From positions 40,654,365 to 40,718,364 of the forward strand of contig CM034531.1 in the NCBI GenBank assembly GCA_020002185.1: a stretch of 64,000 nucleotides of DNA. Direction: 5' to 3'. Within the stretch, counting starts at the first letter, position 1. Every line of letters starts with the position of its first letter. The notes beneath the pieces were generated by a model that worked only from the letters and a program-made list of their open reading frames with translations, searched no databases and was not told the origin of the DNA. A program made the translations under genes and the position numbers. This document shows positions 22,542 to 33,239 of the stretch, piece after piece. The DNA comes from Paraescarpia echinospica (lineage: Eukaryota; Annelida; Polychaeta; Sabellida; Siboglinidae).

Positions 22542-24785
22542 GCAAAGGTCATGCAGGGGAAATTGGATGAGACGACTGTAAAAGAGGAGTCTCTAAGTGA
22601 TGTATTTGAAGGAATGGTCAAACAAGTGGCATGCTCTTCCAATATTCACCTCCATGATGTGCCTGGAGAAGTTTCTACTGGTGTGAACGACTATGATACA
22701 AATACACTACTTCTGGCTGCAGATTCTGGCTGCATTAACGTTGTTGATGCCTGTCTAAAACATGGCTGTGATGTCAATGCGAGAGACCTAGGCGCAACAT
22801 TAGACACAGCGCTGCACAAGTGTGTCCGACACGGTCATGTCGATGTATGTCGACTACTCCTTGAAGGTGGATGCAACGTGAATGCCAAGAATTCATCTGG
22901 CGAAACTGCTCTGTCAGTCTCTTGTGAGAGAGGATGTCACGACATGGTGCAGTGGCTGATTGACAGGGGAGCTGACGTGAACGCACGCAGCAACGATGGT
23001 GTTACTCCTCTGTTGTGTGCGGTCTCACACAGCCATGTGTCTGTCTCCACGCCTGCCCCAACTCTGGATGCTAACAACAGCTCGTCCTTGTCGCGTCTCA
23101 GCAGCCACTCTTGTGTTGTTGAGCAGCTTTTGTCTCACGGACAGTGTGATGTGGATGCACGAGGCACGGCCGAGAAAACCGCATTACACGCCGCTGCAGA
23201 GGCTGACAGTGCCGACATCATCAGACTGCTGCTGGCGTGTCGTGCAAGTGCTGCAGCTGTCGACAGCATGGGGCGGACACCACTGGCTCTTGCCGCTCAG
23301 CTGGGCCACGTCGCGGCCGTGCACTCACTCACACACTGTCGTGACTCCATCAACGTAACCAACACTGCCGGCATGACTGCGCTGCACTGGGCTGTCGCAG
23401 GCCGACACATCGAGTGCGTGCACGAGATACTACATGCGGACACAGACACAAGTGTTGTCAGCGTTGGCACAGGTAACACGGCTCTCATCACGGCCGTAGA
23501 AGTGGAGTGTGTCGAGATTGTGCGTCTGCTCGTACTGGCCAATTGCAATGTGAACGCCATCAACTGGTGTGAGTGCTCGGCCATGCACGAGGCGGCCAAG
23601 AGGGGACTTGTGGACATCTGTGAGCTGTTGCTCTCAGGCGGTGCCTACATCGACATGCAGACATCAGCCGGTGACACGGCACTGATTCTGGCGACACGGC
23701 GTGGCCACGCTGGCGTTGTCCAGTTACTCATTGATTGTAACTGCAACGTTAAAATCGCTAATAGCGATCATGTGACTGCGCTACATGAGGCTGCCATGAA
23801 CGGCCGTCTACATGTAAGTAGCATTTTACTGGCGACCACCGACACTCCAATTGACCAGGCAGAGATGGAAGGTGACACGCCTCTCATCCTGGCCGCCGCG
23901 AGAGGTCACCTCCAAGTGGTCGCCATGCTTCTTGCGCAGCGGCAGTGCGATCCCAACCGCACCAACGACATGGGTCGATCAGCAGTACTGGAAGCGTGTG
24001 AACATGGCCACACAGCGGTCGCTAGTCTGTTGCTGAGGAACGGAGCGTGTGTGGATGTCTTCGACAGTGAGGGCGACTCTGCGCTCATCCTCGCTGCGGC
24101 AAGAGGTCACTGTCAGGTGGTGGATGTGCTGCTCCGAGCTGGCTGTGATGCTTTACACGTCAACCGATGGGGGCGCAATGCACTGCATGAAGCGTGCTCC
24201 GTGTGGAGCGGGCCCTCCAGCACCGTCGAGCTGCTCGCGCTGTCAGGCATCAACATTGATGACGTTGATGACATGGGCAACACACCACTCATGTTAGCCA
24301 CACTTGGTTGTCGCAGCGACATCGTGCGTGCTCTGCTGTCGACCGACTGCGATGTCAACAAGGCGGGAACGACGCGGGTGAGACCGCTGGAGATCGCTGT
24401 CATTAAAGGGTCAGTTGAGATCATGCAGATGTTGTATGCAGCTGGGTGTGACATGAACGGCATCGATGCGTCAACAGCAGACACCGTGAGCTACCATGTG
24501 GCGGAGTGGCTGCAGTCGGTGGTGTCTCGACCACAGCCGCTGAAGCAGATATGTCGGGCCACAGTGCGGACGGCCCTGTGCAGTCCCGTAGATCACAAGA
24601 TCAGTGTCCTACCACTGCCTCAACAGATCAAGCAGTACCTACTGTTCGACGACATTGATCACCTGGTCGTCTTGCCAGGTGCCAAGGTTAAAACAACGAC
24701 ACGTGGAGATTCGTCAGGGAGTGACGCTGACACGGGTAATGAACTTGATGTCGAGCCACTCGTGGTGCGTGATGCTAGCTTCTAA
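22542..24785 (+). CDS. Ankyrin-repeat and SOCS-box protein (ASB-like)
   Basis: One long exon. From the ATG at 22551 it encodes 744 residues; after the acceptor TAATTAG at 22541 three more codons are in frame with the upstream exon. Residues ~48-645 are about 17-18 ankyrin repeats (TALHxAAxxGHxxVVxLLL type). Residues ~660-705 form a SOCS box: LKQICRATVRTAL is the Elongin B/C-binding BC box and LPLPQQIKQYLLFDD the Cullin-5 box. A 40-residue acidic tail follows. ASB proteins present substrates to a Cul5 ubiquitin ligase, with the ankyrin face choosing the target. It has more repeats than most vertebrate ASBs, so a one-to-one orthologue cannot be named. Confidence 0.82.
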   Translation, partial: AKVMQGKLDETTVKEESLSDVFEGMVKQVACSSNIHLHDVPGEVSTGVNDYDTNTLLLAADSGCINVVDACLKHGCDVNARDLGATLDTALHKCVRHGHVDVCRLLLEGGCNVNAKNSSGETALSVSCERGCHDMVQWLIDRGADVNARSNDGVTPLLCAVSHSHVSVSTPAPTLDANNSSSLSRLSSHSCVVEQLLSHGQCDVDARGTAEKTALHAAAEADSADIIRLLLACRASAAAVDSMGRTPLALAAQLGHVAAVHSLTHCRDSINVTNTAGMTALHWAVAGRHIECVHEILHADTDTSVVSVGTGNTALITAVEVECVEIVRLLVLANCNVNAINWCECSAMHEAAKRGLVDICELLLSGGAYIDMQTSAGDTALILATRRGHAGVVQLLIDCNCNVKIANSDHVTALHEAAMNGRLHVSSILLATTDTPIDQAEMEGDTPLILAAARGHLQVVAMLLAQRQCDPNRTNDMGRSAVLEACEHGHTAVASLLLRNGACVDVFDSEGDSALILAAARGHCQVVDVLLRAGCDALHVNRWGRNALHEACSVWSGPSSTVELLALSGINIDDVDDMGNTPLMLATLGCRSDIVRALLSTDCDVNKAGTTRVRPLEIAVIKGSVEIMQMLYAAGCDMNGIDASTADTVSYHVAEWLQSVVSRPQPLKQICRATVRTALCSPVDHKISVLPLPQQIKQYLLFDDIDHLVVLPGAKVKTTTRGDSSGSDADTGNELDVEPLVVRDASF

Positions 24786-25204
24786 AGATGGCTGATATCA
24801 CCACAGTTATCATACGTGATGACATCTCTTGCTGGTTTATGTGATACTATCTATTTATGGACTAAGCTACTGACACAGTAATTAGTTGTTTTTGTCAAAA
24901 CCCCAGTAATCCAATTTTAAAAGGCGTACTTCTCAAGATTCTGATATTCTGCGGTTTCGTAATGATGCAGATATAAACATTTCAGCTGATCATGCCAGTA
25001 ATCCAGTACGCCAAATTTATGAATATCTTGAAAATGTGGAGTCTAGCATTTGCCAAATTTTATCGTATACACCCCAAACAACCTGCAATTGAAGGACGTG
25101 AACTGTGACTATAACATTACTCTGCCAGCAACACTGTCTCTTATTTATTGTATATTAGAAGTAATTACAGTTGTAAGGAGAAGTCAAGGGAAGTCCGTAC
25201 TTTG
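24786..25204 (+). other. ASB-like gene 3' UTR
   Basis: From the TAA at 24783 to the poly(A) signal there is no other gene or element. AT-rich. Confidence 0.55.
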
Positions 25205-25210
25205 AATAAA
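25205..25210 (+). terminator. Poly(A) signal of ASB-like gene
   Basis: AATAAA about 420 bp after the stop codon, followed by an A-rich then T-rich stretch. Confidence 0.6.
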
Positions 25211-25246
25211 ACAAAACTTCGAAAAAACAAAACAACTCATTTGTCT

Positions 25247-25252
25247 TTATTT
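25247..25252 (-). terminator. MFSD3: Poly(A) signal of MFSD3
   Basis: AATAAA on the minus strand, about 600 bp after the MFSD3 stop, and 36 bp from the opposing signal of the ASB-like gene. Confidence 0.5.
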
Positions 25253-25786
25253 CATCAGTATATAATAATGCAAGTTTATTCAACAACATAATACATGCAC
25301 AGTATAATATGCAGATCTATATGACATCATAATAACAATATTCCCTAAAGTGGTAACAGTTTCCCTTCTCTACATATGACATCTAGCTGGGGGTTGATTT
25401 CTAAATGGTATGGTCAGAACTGTTATTACAACATGATTATTACCATCATTGATCAACAATATTACTACAAACATGGTTTGGAGGATATCTGAAATGTGTG
25501 AATGTCGTCAGGTGTTTGTTATAAAGATCTTATTAAATAAATGAATGCTTTTCATAAATTATGCACGCCATATTAACATTATTTACACCACCACGTCAAC
25601 GATTGTCAAGTGCATAGAAGAAGGGATAACTTTGTGCTGCATTCAAAGAACTCCAAGATGGATCAGTCTCCCAAATGGTCAATCCTTAAAGGCATTTTTG
25701 GTTTGGATCCTAAAATCATGTGCAAAACCGTATTGTCACACATTGTAAGTACACACTGCACAAAGATGGCAGACTAACACAGCTAT

Positions 25787-25927
25787 CATGTCACCTCCCT
25801 GGAAGATACTTCTCACATTGTATGGGAGGACACTTCCTGTACAATGGCAACACAGTTATGTCACCTCCCTGGAAGATACTTCACACAGTGAGGGAGGACA
25901 CTTCCTGTACCAAGGCAACACTGCAAC
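25787..25927. repeat. Tandem duplication covering the end of MFSD3
   Basis: Two ~70-bp copies begin ATGTCACCTCCCTGGAAGAT (25787 and 25857). The right copy holds the last ~24 codons of MFSD3; the left copy lies in its 3' UTR. Confidence 0.9.
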
Positions 25928-26163
25928 AGATAGTAAAATAAAGAGAACAAAGACAGATGGGTAGCCTGCCAGGTCTGTTAGTAGTCCAGTCACACTTGAA
26001 AAAGTCAGTTTACCAAATACTTCAAAGGTCGACAGCACTGTGTAGTGTGTGGTTTGTATGTCAAACGGTGCCTTCTGTGAGCACTGCATCATCAGTGTGA
26101 ATGTTGCTGTGGTAATGATGCCACTGTTCAACTGTAGTAGGCAATAACTTGCTACAGCGAGAT
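25856..26163 (-). CDS. MFSD3: MFSD3 exon 4
   Basis: Acceptor GTCTTTCAG. Encodes LQLNSGIITTATFTLMMQCS, then APFDIQTTHYTVLSTFEVFG and a last helix, ending CEVSSREVT and TAA. The block xTxTFTxMMxCSxxAPxxxQxTHY is diagnostic for MFSD3. Confidence 0.9.
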
Positions 26164-29100
26164 CTGAAAGACAAAATTTGTGTTTTTTAATAAATAAAAT
26201 AAGAACATACTTTGACAAATATTTCAAATATGACAGAACAGTTTCAGTATGAAACCACAAGCCGTAACCGTGTGTCTAATAAAGTTAGACTGTAACATTT
26301 GTTATGGAACTGTATTCTCTACAGCATGTAAAATGGTTAATATGGAAAAATGTGCTCATCTGTTGTGTATGCCTGCACTGTTTTATTAGTATTTTAGACA
26401 TTTTATCAGTGTAAAAACAGCACATCTTTGTAGGCAGGCTCTTGACAGTTTTGATAAGAACTAAAATGATAATTACTTGCTTATAATACAATGATAACCA
26501 CCAGAACCAAACTGTTTATTGGCTCATTATCGTAGTGAAACTGGGTCCTCCTTCAAATCAAGAATCATGCAATACATTTACCAAACGAAGACATATTAAG
26601 TGCAATAGAACAGAACATTAAAATACCCACATTTAATGGTAACATTTCTAGTTTAGAATTAATTACATATATAGAGAAAGTGTATAATTTGTGCTGGTGA
26701 TACTAACAGTAGGGCAGCGTGTCTGTGAGCAGTGCGGGCGTACTGACGGCCACACACACTGTGAGGAGGCCGACAGGGAAGAGACGCAGCAGTAGACACT
26801 GCTCCAACACAAAGTACACTGGCAATCTGCAAGCAGCAACAATAACACATCTACACAGATGCTGCAATATTGCTTTCACTTTCTGGTTGTTATTCAGGCT
26901 TCTGGTATCTGCAAAAAACTATAAGGGTTTCTTCTACATCAGTGTGAAAGAAAAAAAGAAAGAAAAACGTATAGTGGAACCTCACTGGTATTATTGTCAC
27001 CCTCGGGATTGGGCCAAAGTGACCTGAATGGTGAGGTGGCTGTATTAGCAGGACTAATTCCCCATTGTTACGGAAATAAACTGGGACTGCCTTAGTGTTA
27101 CCTTAATTGCAAGGTGATATTACTGAGGTGGCTGTCAAATAAGGTTTGACTATTTGTTAACAGTATATTATAATTTCACATATATTTTTAAAGTATACAT
27201 TGTAGAGACTATGAAGAGACAAGTCTACAACTCGTGTACTTCTGGCAATGACATACGGTGCGGAAACATGGGCACTCGCCAACCAGGCAAAGAACAAGCT
27301 AGCAGCCGCACAAACAAAGATGGAAAGAAGTATGTTAAACATCACACATCGAGAGAGAAACAAACATCTGGGTAAAAGAGAAGACAAAGGTCATAGACAT
27401 GATAGAACAAATCAGGCAGGGCACATCAGCAGACTACGAGATAACCAATGGACATCACGTATCACTACCTGGAGACCTGATGAAGGGAAACAATTTAGAG
27501 GAAGACTGGTGAGACGGTGGAGAGACAAGTACTGGAAAGGCACCATCTGGTAGAGGATAGCGCAAGACAGGCAGATCTGGAAACAACATGCTGAGGCCTT
27601 CGTCCAACCACGGGACACTATGGCTGCACAATGACGATGATGACATTATAATATCATGTTTGTAATGTAGTTATGGAGCACTACATTTTCTTGAAAAAAA
27701 ATGCAATAAACATATTTTTGGGGTAGCCTTGTGACTCCTATTGTCCAATATAAACGAGCATGAAACTGATTACAGCAGCAACAGCACATCTTGATATCTT
27801 CCCTGATGTCCTTGTGAAGACATCACCACTCAACGGGGATAGGCAGCTATCAACTCTGACATAAAAAGGTAAAAGGTAAGTTCTTATATAGCGCAGTATC
27901 CAGTCCTAAGGACTGCTTAAAGCACTTTACACTTCCTGGCAGACTGGGAAGCATCCAGCCACGCTGCAATTAATGGGCAAAGACTATATGTACACAAATA
28001 TCCACCACTGTCTATCGCCAGGTACTCATTCATACAGCTGAGTGAACTGAAGTAAAATAGAGTGAACAAACGTGCCCAAGGTTCAACACCGCAGCACAAG
28101 ATTCTAACCCGGGTTCTCTTGGTCGAGAGTCCGAAGCTCTAGCCACTGCACCACTGCGCTCCACGAAAGTAATGGTAAGTTCTTATATAGCGCAGTATCC
28201 AGTCTTCAGGACTGCTCAAAATACTTTACTCCCTGGTAGACTTGTTTAGTCGAACACCATCTCGACTTCTCTGGGAAGCATTCAGCCATGCTGCAATTAA
28301 TGCGCAAAGATTATTCATAGTTTCGTACACAAATATGCACCACTGTCTATAGCCAGGTACTCATTCATTCAGATGAGTGAACTGAAGCAATGTAGAGAAA
28401 ACAAACTTGTCCAAGATTCGACACCACCGCACAGGATTTGAACCTGGGTTCTCTCGGTCAAGAGTCCAAACCTCTTACCGCTGCGCTCCACACAATCATC
28501 ATCAAGAACATCATCATCACACAACTAGGATAGGCAGCTATCAACTATGATATTTTCATGAATAAAACCCCCAATCAATATGGATAGGCAGCTATGAACT
28601 CTGACATCCTCATGAAGAAACCACTTTATCTGGAATAGGATTTACCTCCGTCATTGTGAAAAACCCACATCCAACAGTAACAGTATTGAAATTTCAACTC
28701 CCTCAATTTCTCTTTAAGAAACCGTTACTCAATATGTGTAAACAGCTTTGAATTCCCTTGAATTGTTATGAAGAAACCCTCATTTAACAAGGATGAGTTG
28801 TTAATACTGTTCATGTGTGCGTGTGTGACACACTCAGAATTAAGCCAAGAACATAATTTCTTTTTGTTTCCAAAAAAGGTCAAGAAAAGCATTTAACAGA
28901 ATTGGTTGAGTGTTATGTCAATGCATGGAAAAAAGAGAACTGTTCCGACATACTGACCCATGACATGAGAGCATCCACCCTCCTAGCAATGAGCCCATGA
29001 TGGAGAGTATCTGACCATTGAAACCAGTCCAGAAGACAACTGTGTCGGGTGATATGCCACTGTCCACCATGTACAGGGGCAACATATTAATTGCCCCCAT

Positions 29101-30550
29101 CCCACCTACAACAACATACATTGTAGCACAGCAGACTTCAAATTACAGCAGTTCATGCAAATACTATCTGCATGTTAATTTAAATATTTCAAATAATTAC
29201 AATCAATTTATATAAACCCACAATATATAAATGAAATATAATTTTACAATTAGAACTTTACAGGTGGCCAGTGTGCACTTGCAATGCATGTCACCTTTTC
29301 AATGTGAAATGTTAGTATGGCAAACATTAATTTATTTAAGATGTTAATTAGTGAGTTTTAATAATTTGATTCAACACCCAAACATTGTAAGACTGTAAAA
29401 TTAATTTAAATCTGTCAAATAATAAAAACTGTCTTGCTTCGCAGCATATGCAATTATTTTATAAATTAGAGCTTTGTGGGTATACACTGCCAATGCATGT
29501 CAATTTTTAACATAAAATATTATTGCAATATTTAATTTTAAATGTTAGTTAGTGAGTTTTAATAATTTGATTCTACACCCATTAACTTTCACTAGTTAAT
29601 TAAAAACAAATGTGTGCAGCATTGACATGTCCCTAAAATAGTGTTAATTAAACTTGTAAGGCAATCATAAATGCATTGCATTTACCTAACTTGTATACGA
29701 GAACGTAGACGAGCATCCACGGAGTCCCAGGAACATGGATAACATGATCAAATATAGACAACCATGTCTTTGGCATCTCTTGCTGTACATCTGGCTTGAT
29801 GTAAGGTACTTGAAACGTGCTATAAAATCTGTTTCGTGGACCTGCAAGTGATGTTTCACTGGACAGATCGTCTGCATCCTCAGCCAGAAATGCACTAGCA
29901 TCTCTCCAGTTGTCATCTTCTTGTTCTGTCTGTTGATCAATGTGACCATTTCCATCAACCACGGGTTGCAACAAGGAACGGTCTCGCCCAAACTCTCTCA
30001 GTTCCGGTGAAACAAATGCAAACATGAGTGCTTCTGAATACAAGAGAGCCAGGCCAACAAACATTCCTGTCCATCCAACAACATTCATCAGCCAAATGAG
30101 TACTCCACCTCCAAATATTACACCGATCTTGTAGCCAACCACTTGCACAGTGTTGCCTCCGCCCAGTTCATCTGATGCCAAGAGTGTGACGGCAACGCCA
30201 TCCACGACTATGTCTTGTGTTGCACTGAATACATTCAGCAGCAGTAGTATTACACAAAGGAAGACAAGATCTTCTGGCGAGCCTAGACTTGCAAGCAGAC
30301 TCGTCAGGACCAATCCAACGATACTGGCATACAACCATTTACGTTTTGTGCTATATATGTCCACTAGGGGTGCCCATAATGCCTTGCACAGCCATGGCAA
30401 AAACAGTAGCCGAAAAAAGCCAAGTTTTGTGAGGGAGATGCCATGTGTTCGTAGAACAATAGGTAGAAAGCTTGTCTGAAAGCCGTATGGTAAACCTTGG
30501 ATAAAGTACAGGAATGTCAGGAGGAGAATATTCTTCGAGAGTATCACCAT
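25856..30550 (-). CDS. MFSD3: MFSD3 major-facilitator transporter, 4 exons
   Basis: Exons at 30550-29686, 29105-28958, 26826-26708 and 26163-25856 join in frame to 479 codons. The product starts with the family block LYFIQGLPYGFQTSFLPIVLR, then APLVD, an ATQDIVVDGVAV helix and NTVQVVGYKIG, which match MFSD3 and its AmpG/SLC33-like relatives. About 12 hydrophobic segments are visible, with a long acidic loop at residues ~190-245. The family is a membrane transporter with poorly defined substrate. All introns are GT-AG. The ATG at 30550 is preceded by an in-frame TGA near 30585. Somewhat longer than human MFSD3 because of the loop. Confidence 0.88.
26708..26826 (-). CDS. MFSD3: MFSD3 exon 3
   Basis: Acceptor TGCTTGCAG, donor TACT|GTTAGTA. 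Encodes LPVYFVLEQCLLLRLFPVGL and a further hydrophobic helix. Assigned from phase agreement with both neighbours and hydrophobicity, weaker than the other exons. Confidence 0.7.
27185..27640 (+). mobile_element. RTE-type LINE 3' fragment
   Basis: The frame 27248-27553 reads MTYGAETWALANQAKNKLAAAQTKMERSMLNIT..., then GHISRLRDNQWTSRI, and RRWRDKYWKGTIW, the C-terminal end of an RTE-like ORF2, and ends TGACGATGATGAC as those tails often do. It is antisense to MFSD3, in its second intron. Confidence 0.85.
27868..28162 (-). mobile_element. tRNA-derived SINE, copy B
   Basis: Reading from 28162 on minus, the head contains A-box-like AGTGGCTAGAGC and B-box-like GGGTTAGAATC. The central body matches copies A and C. 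The 3' end GCGCTATATAAGAACTTAC resembles CR1/L2-type LINE tails, the usual way SINEs borrow a LINE's RT. Confidence 0.82.
28171..28489 (-). mobile_element. tRNA-derived SINE, copy C
   Basis: Head GGAGCGCAGCGGTAAGAGG with B-box-like GGTTCAAATCC, followed by the same body and the same GCGCTATATAAGAACTTAC tail as copy B. It stands in the same orientation only 8 bp away. Confidence 0.85.
28958..29105 (-). CDS. MFSD3: MFSD3 exon 2
   Basis: Acceptor GTTGTTGTAG, donor ATGG|GTCAGTA. Encodes GMGAINMLPLYMVDSG...SLLGGWMLSCHG, a strongly conserved MFSD3 block (GAINMLPL, SxxGG). Confidence 0.88.
29255..29581. repeat. Tandem duplicate, ~200-bp period, MFSD3 intron 1
   Basis: Segments at 29255-29380 and 29465-29581 share CAATGCATGTCA and, near the end, GTGAGTTTTAATAATTTGAT. 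Diverged. Confidence 0.75.
29686..30550 (-). CDS. MFSD3: MFSD3 exon 1
   Basis: 288 codons plus one base, from MVILSKNILLLTF to VYKLG, donor TTAG|GTAAATG. It covers the first seven or so membrane segments and the acidic loop (EQEDDNWRDASAFLAEDADD). Confidence 0.9.
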
Positions 30551-30649
30551 ATTGCCGTTGTCAAATATGACACTGACAGACTTCTCATACTTTTGTCTGG
30601 AAATGAAAATGCAGTGTGATTAATATTTAACTGGATGACTGTTTGGTAC

Positions 30650-31360
30650 AATCACAATCACAATACTTTATTGTCCCTTGTGAGGGAAATTCATTTGGGC
30701 TGTAGATCAGCATATTAAGACATAAAACAAATGTACATGCAATATACACAATATAAAAATAAAAAGTGTAAAAGTAATAAAAGTTATATCAGTTAAATAA
30801 ATAAATTAAATATGTTAAATAAATTACAACAGTTTTTAAAAAGTTAAGTTAAAGTTAAATCATCTCACAAATCATCTCAGGCTCACTCAATGTCAGACTG
30901 GCAGAGATGGAGGGGAACGAAGGTCAGTTACTCATTCATTAGTCTTATTGACGAGGGGACAAAAGAGTTTCGAGTGCGGTTCAATTTGCAGTGAGGGAGT
31001 TAAAAGCAGCGGCCAGAAGGAAGTAGTTTATAGCATGGAAACAGGGGATGTTTGGGGTCTGAGGAGACGTTCCTTCCCTTTCTCTCTGCCAATTGCCTGT
31101 ATAGATCTTCTAGACTGGTCTGCTTTTTTCTCAGCACCTTGCCACTAACCCTGACTGTTTGTGCCAGAGTGTTGCGATGCACGGTACTCAGGCCGCCGTA
31201 CCACACAAGAAACCCAAATGTAATAGAGCTTTCTATGTAGCATCTGTAGAAGGTTTGTAGAACATGTTGGTAGCAATCAAAGAAAGCACACTTTATGTCA
31301 ATGTTTATATAAAAACGTATCTCAAACAGGGGACCACCTAACAGGTGGGAAATCAAAAAG
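30650..31360 (-). mobile_element. L2-like LINE 3' end
   Basis: Minus frame 31000-31356 reads LQTFYRCYIESSITFGFLVW, then LAQTVRVSGKVLRKKQTSLE and HPLFPCYKLLPSGRCF, the RT C-terminal domain. Its 3' UTR ends with GGGACAATAAAGTATTGTGA and (TGTGAT)n at 30650-30690. Confidence 0.85.
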
Positions 31361-32060
31361 GCAGACCAGGCAAACCAAGGTAGCTATGTTGTTCTCATTT
31401 CATGGGGGTTCTTAGAGGTAGTGTCAAACTAAGTCAAACTTGCAGATGTTTCGCAAAGATCAAATCTCATAGTCTTAAGTGTGCAATAGACTGCAACTTG
31501 CAAGAGGGATAGCACAAGTGGAGCGGAAGCAACGAGATGGGCAGTGGGTGGATACAAATAATAACCCATATAAGGGTCAGAATTTACTACGATAGAATTA
31601 ATTACATTTCTTGAGTGATTACTATAATAAAATAATGAAAGAACGTTGCACCCTACATTATGTGACCAACTGTTGTAGACGTAGGCATAGGTCCCAAATC
31701 GTAGATAGTTTACCTTAATGCTTAAATTTTACACATTTTATTAAACCTGAGTTTTATATGAATAGGACATATTCCTCACAGTTTTGAGCAAGGTTTGTTT
31801 GTATTATGAGATACAGCCCATGTTTTTCTAATAACTGGTTCATTAAAACAGGTTTAACAGGTCCAAAGTATGACTCTCATTACATAGTCACTGGGTTATT
31901 GTCCATCACACTCTAAGATGTGTCTCCATGAATCTCGCAAGATCTAGCTGCTAGATTCGGTGGCATCTCTTTATGACTGAAAAGAATTTAGCATAACTTC
32001 CGAAGGCAGTTATGTCAACATTGGTCTGCTAAATCCTCAGTGCAAAACATAAAACTGACT
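31361..32060. other. No recognised features
   Basis: Non-coding DNA with no supportable element. Confidence 0.4.
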
Positions 32061-32079
32061 ATTTCTACACCCTAAATAA

Positions 32080-32328
32080 CGCCACCCTAGACCATGTAAA
32101 CTGCAACCCCTATCTTGGCATCTCTATCTCCGACAACCTTAAATGGCACTCTCACATCGCAACAGGAACTAAAAAATCAAACTCCACACTTGGTTTCCTA
32201 AGGCGTAACATACGACACGTCCTATGAACAGCAAATGGATCACATATATTGCCCTTGTGCATGCTACCTTAGAGTACGGAGCCATAGTATAGGACCCATA
32301 CCATCAGGGGGACATAGATAAACTAGAG
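32080..32328 (+). mobile_element. Jockey-like LINE, left part of interrupted copy
   Basis: Reads CNPYLGISISDNLKWHSHI, then STLGFLRRNIRHV, ATLEYGA and DIDKLE. It is followed abruptly by another LINE at 32329 and continues at 33240 with ERIQHHAAHLITGDYHS. Confidence 0.85.
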
Positions 32329-33239
32329 TTAGACAAGGAGGTATTTTATCCCCCTATTTGTTCAGTGTTTACGTGGATGGTTTATCCACTGTACTTAATA
32401 GTTGCAATACAGGATGTTATGTAGGATATAATTGTGTAAATAATATTATGTATGCTGATGATCTTGTAGTATTTTGTCCGTCCAGCAGGGGATTACAGAC
32501 CCTTCTCACCGTCTGTGATCAATATGGAGTATCTCATGACATAAGGTACAATGCCAAAAAGAGTATGGTCATGATAATTAGAAACAAGAGTTGTAAGAAT
32601 GTTAAATTTCCAAGTTTTATGCTTGGTAACGACAAACTATGTGAGGTAGAATCTGTAAAATATTTGGGTCATATAATTTCAAATAGTATGCTAGATGACA
32701 ATGATATATCTAGACAATGTCGCCAGTTGTATGCACAAGGCAACATGATCATAAGAAAATTTCATATGTGTTCAAATGATGTAAAGAAGACATTGTTTAC
32801 TACTTTTTGCTCACCTATGTATACTGCCCATCTATGGTGGAATTTTCATAACTATGCAATCAAGAAATTGTATGTCTCTTACAACAATATATTTCGAATG
32901 GTGTTAGGTTATGACAGACACTATAGTGCAAGTGAAATGTTTGTTAACAATAATTTACCTAACTGTGCTGCTGTTATTAGAAATTTGACATATAGGTTTA
33001 TATGCCGACTGGAGTTCTCAAAAAACATATTGATTTGTAACATTATTAATAGTGACGTGAAATACATGTCAAGAATATGGAAATACTGGTTCAATTCCCT
33101 GTATATACATTTTGTTGACGGGTGATTTTTCATTCTGTACATTGTAACTATTGTTTATAACACAACTATAGAACCATGATAATGTACTTGTATGTTGCAT
33201 GGAGTCTGTGAATAAAGCAATTATTATTATTATTATTAT
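32329..33239 (+). mobile_element. 5'-truncated LINE insertion with (ATT)n tail
   Basis: It opens in the RT palm (RQGGILSPYLFSVYVDGLS), is open to the stop at about 33123, and ends in (TTA)n at 33221-33240. TAGAG at 32324-32328 and 33240-33244 is the likely target duplication. It split an older jockey-like LINE. Confidence 0.88.
32331..33125 (+). pseudogene. RT C-terminal two thirds, intact frame
   Basis: About 264 codons without a stop: RQGG, NIMYADDLVVFCPS (catalytic YADD), VKYLGHIISNSM, and a C-terminal domain with FRMVLGYDRHYSASEMF. The fingers and endonuclease are absent because the insertion is 5' truncated. An uninterrupted frame in a dead fragment suggests a recent insertion. Confidence 0.85.

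Larger units (their letters stand above)
27800..28800. repeat. ~50-bp minisatellite interrupted by two SINEs
   Basis: Units built on GGATAGGCAGCTATCAACTC and CTCATGAAGAAACC occur at about 27838, 28527 and 28578, with more diverged ones to 28800. The SINE pair sits between the first and second units. Confidence 0.7.

Noticed and set aside
22996..24795. Other long open frames overlapping the ankyrin gene on both strands
   Set aside because: They are shadows of the GC-rich ankyrin repeats. Only the 744-codon frame has repeats and a SOCS box.
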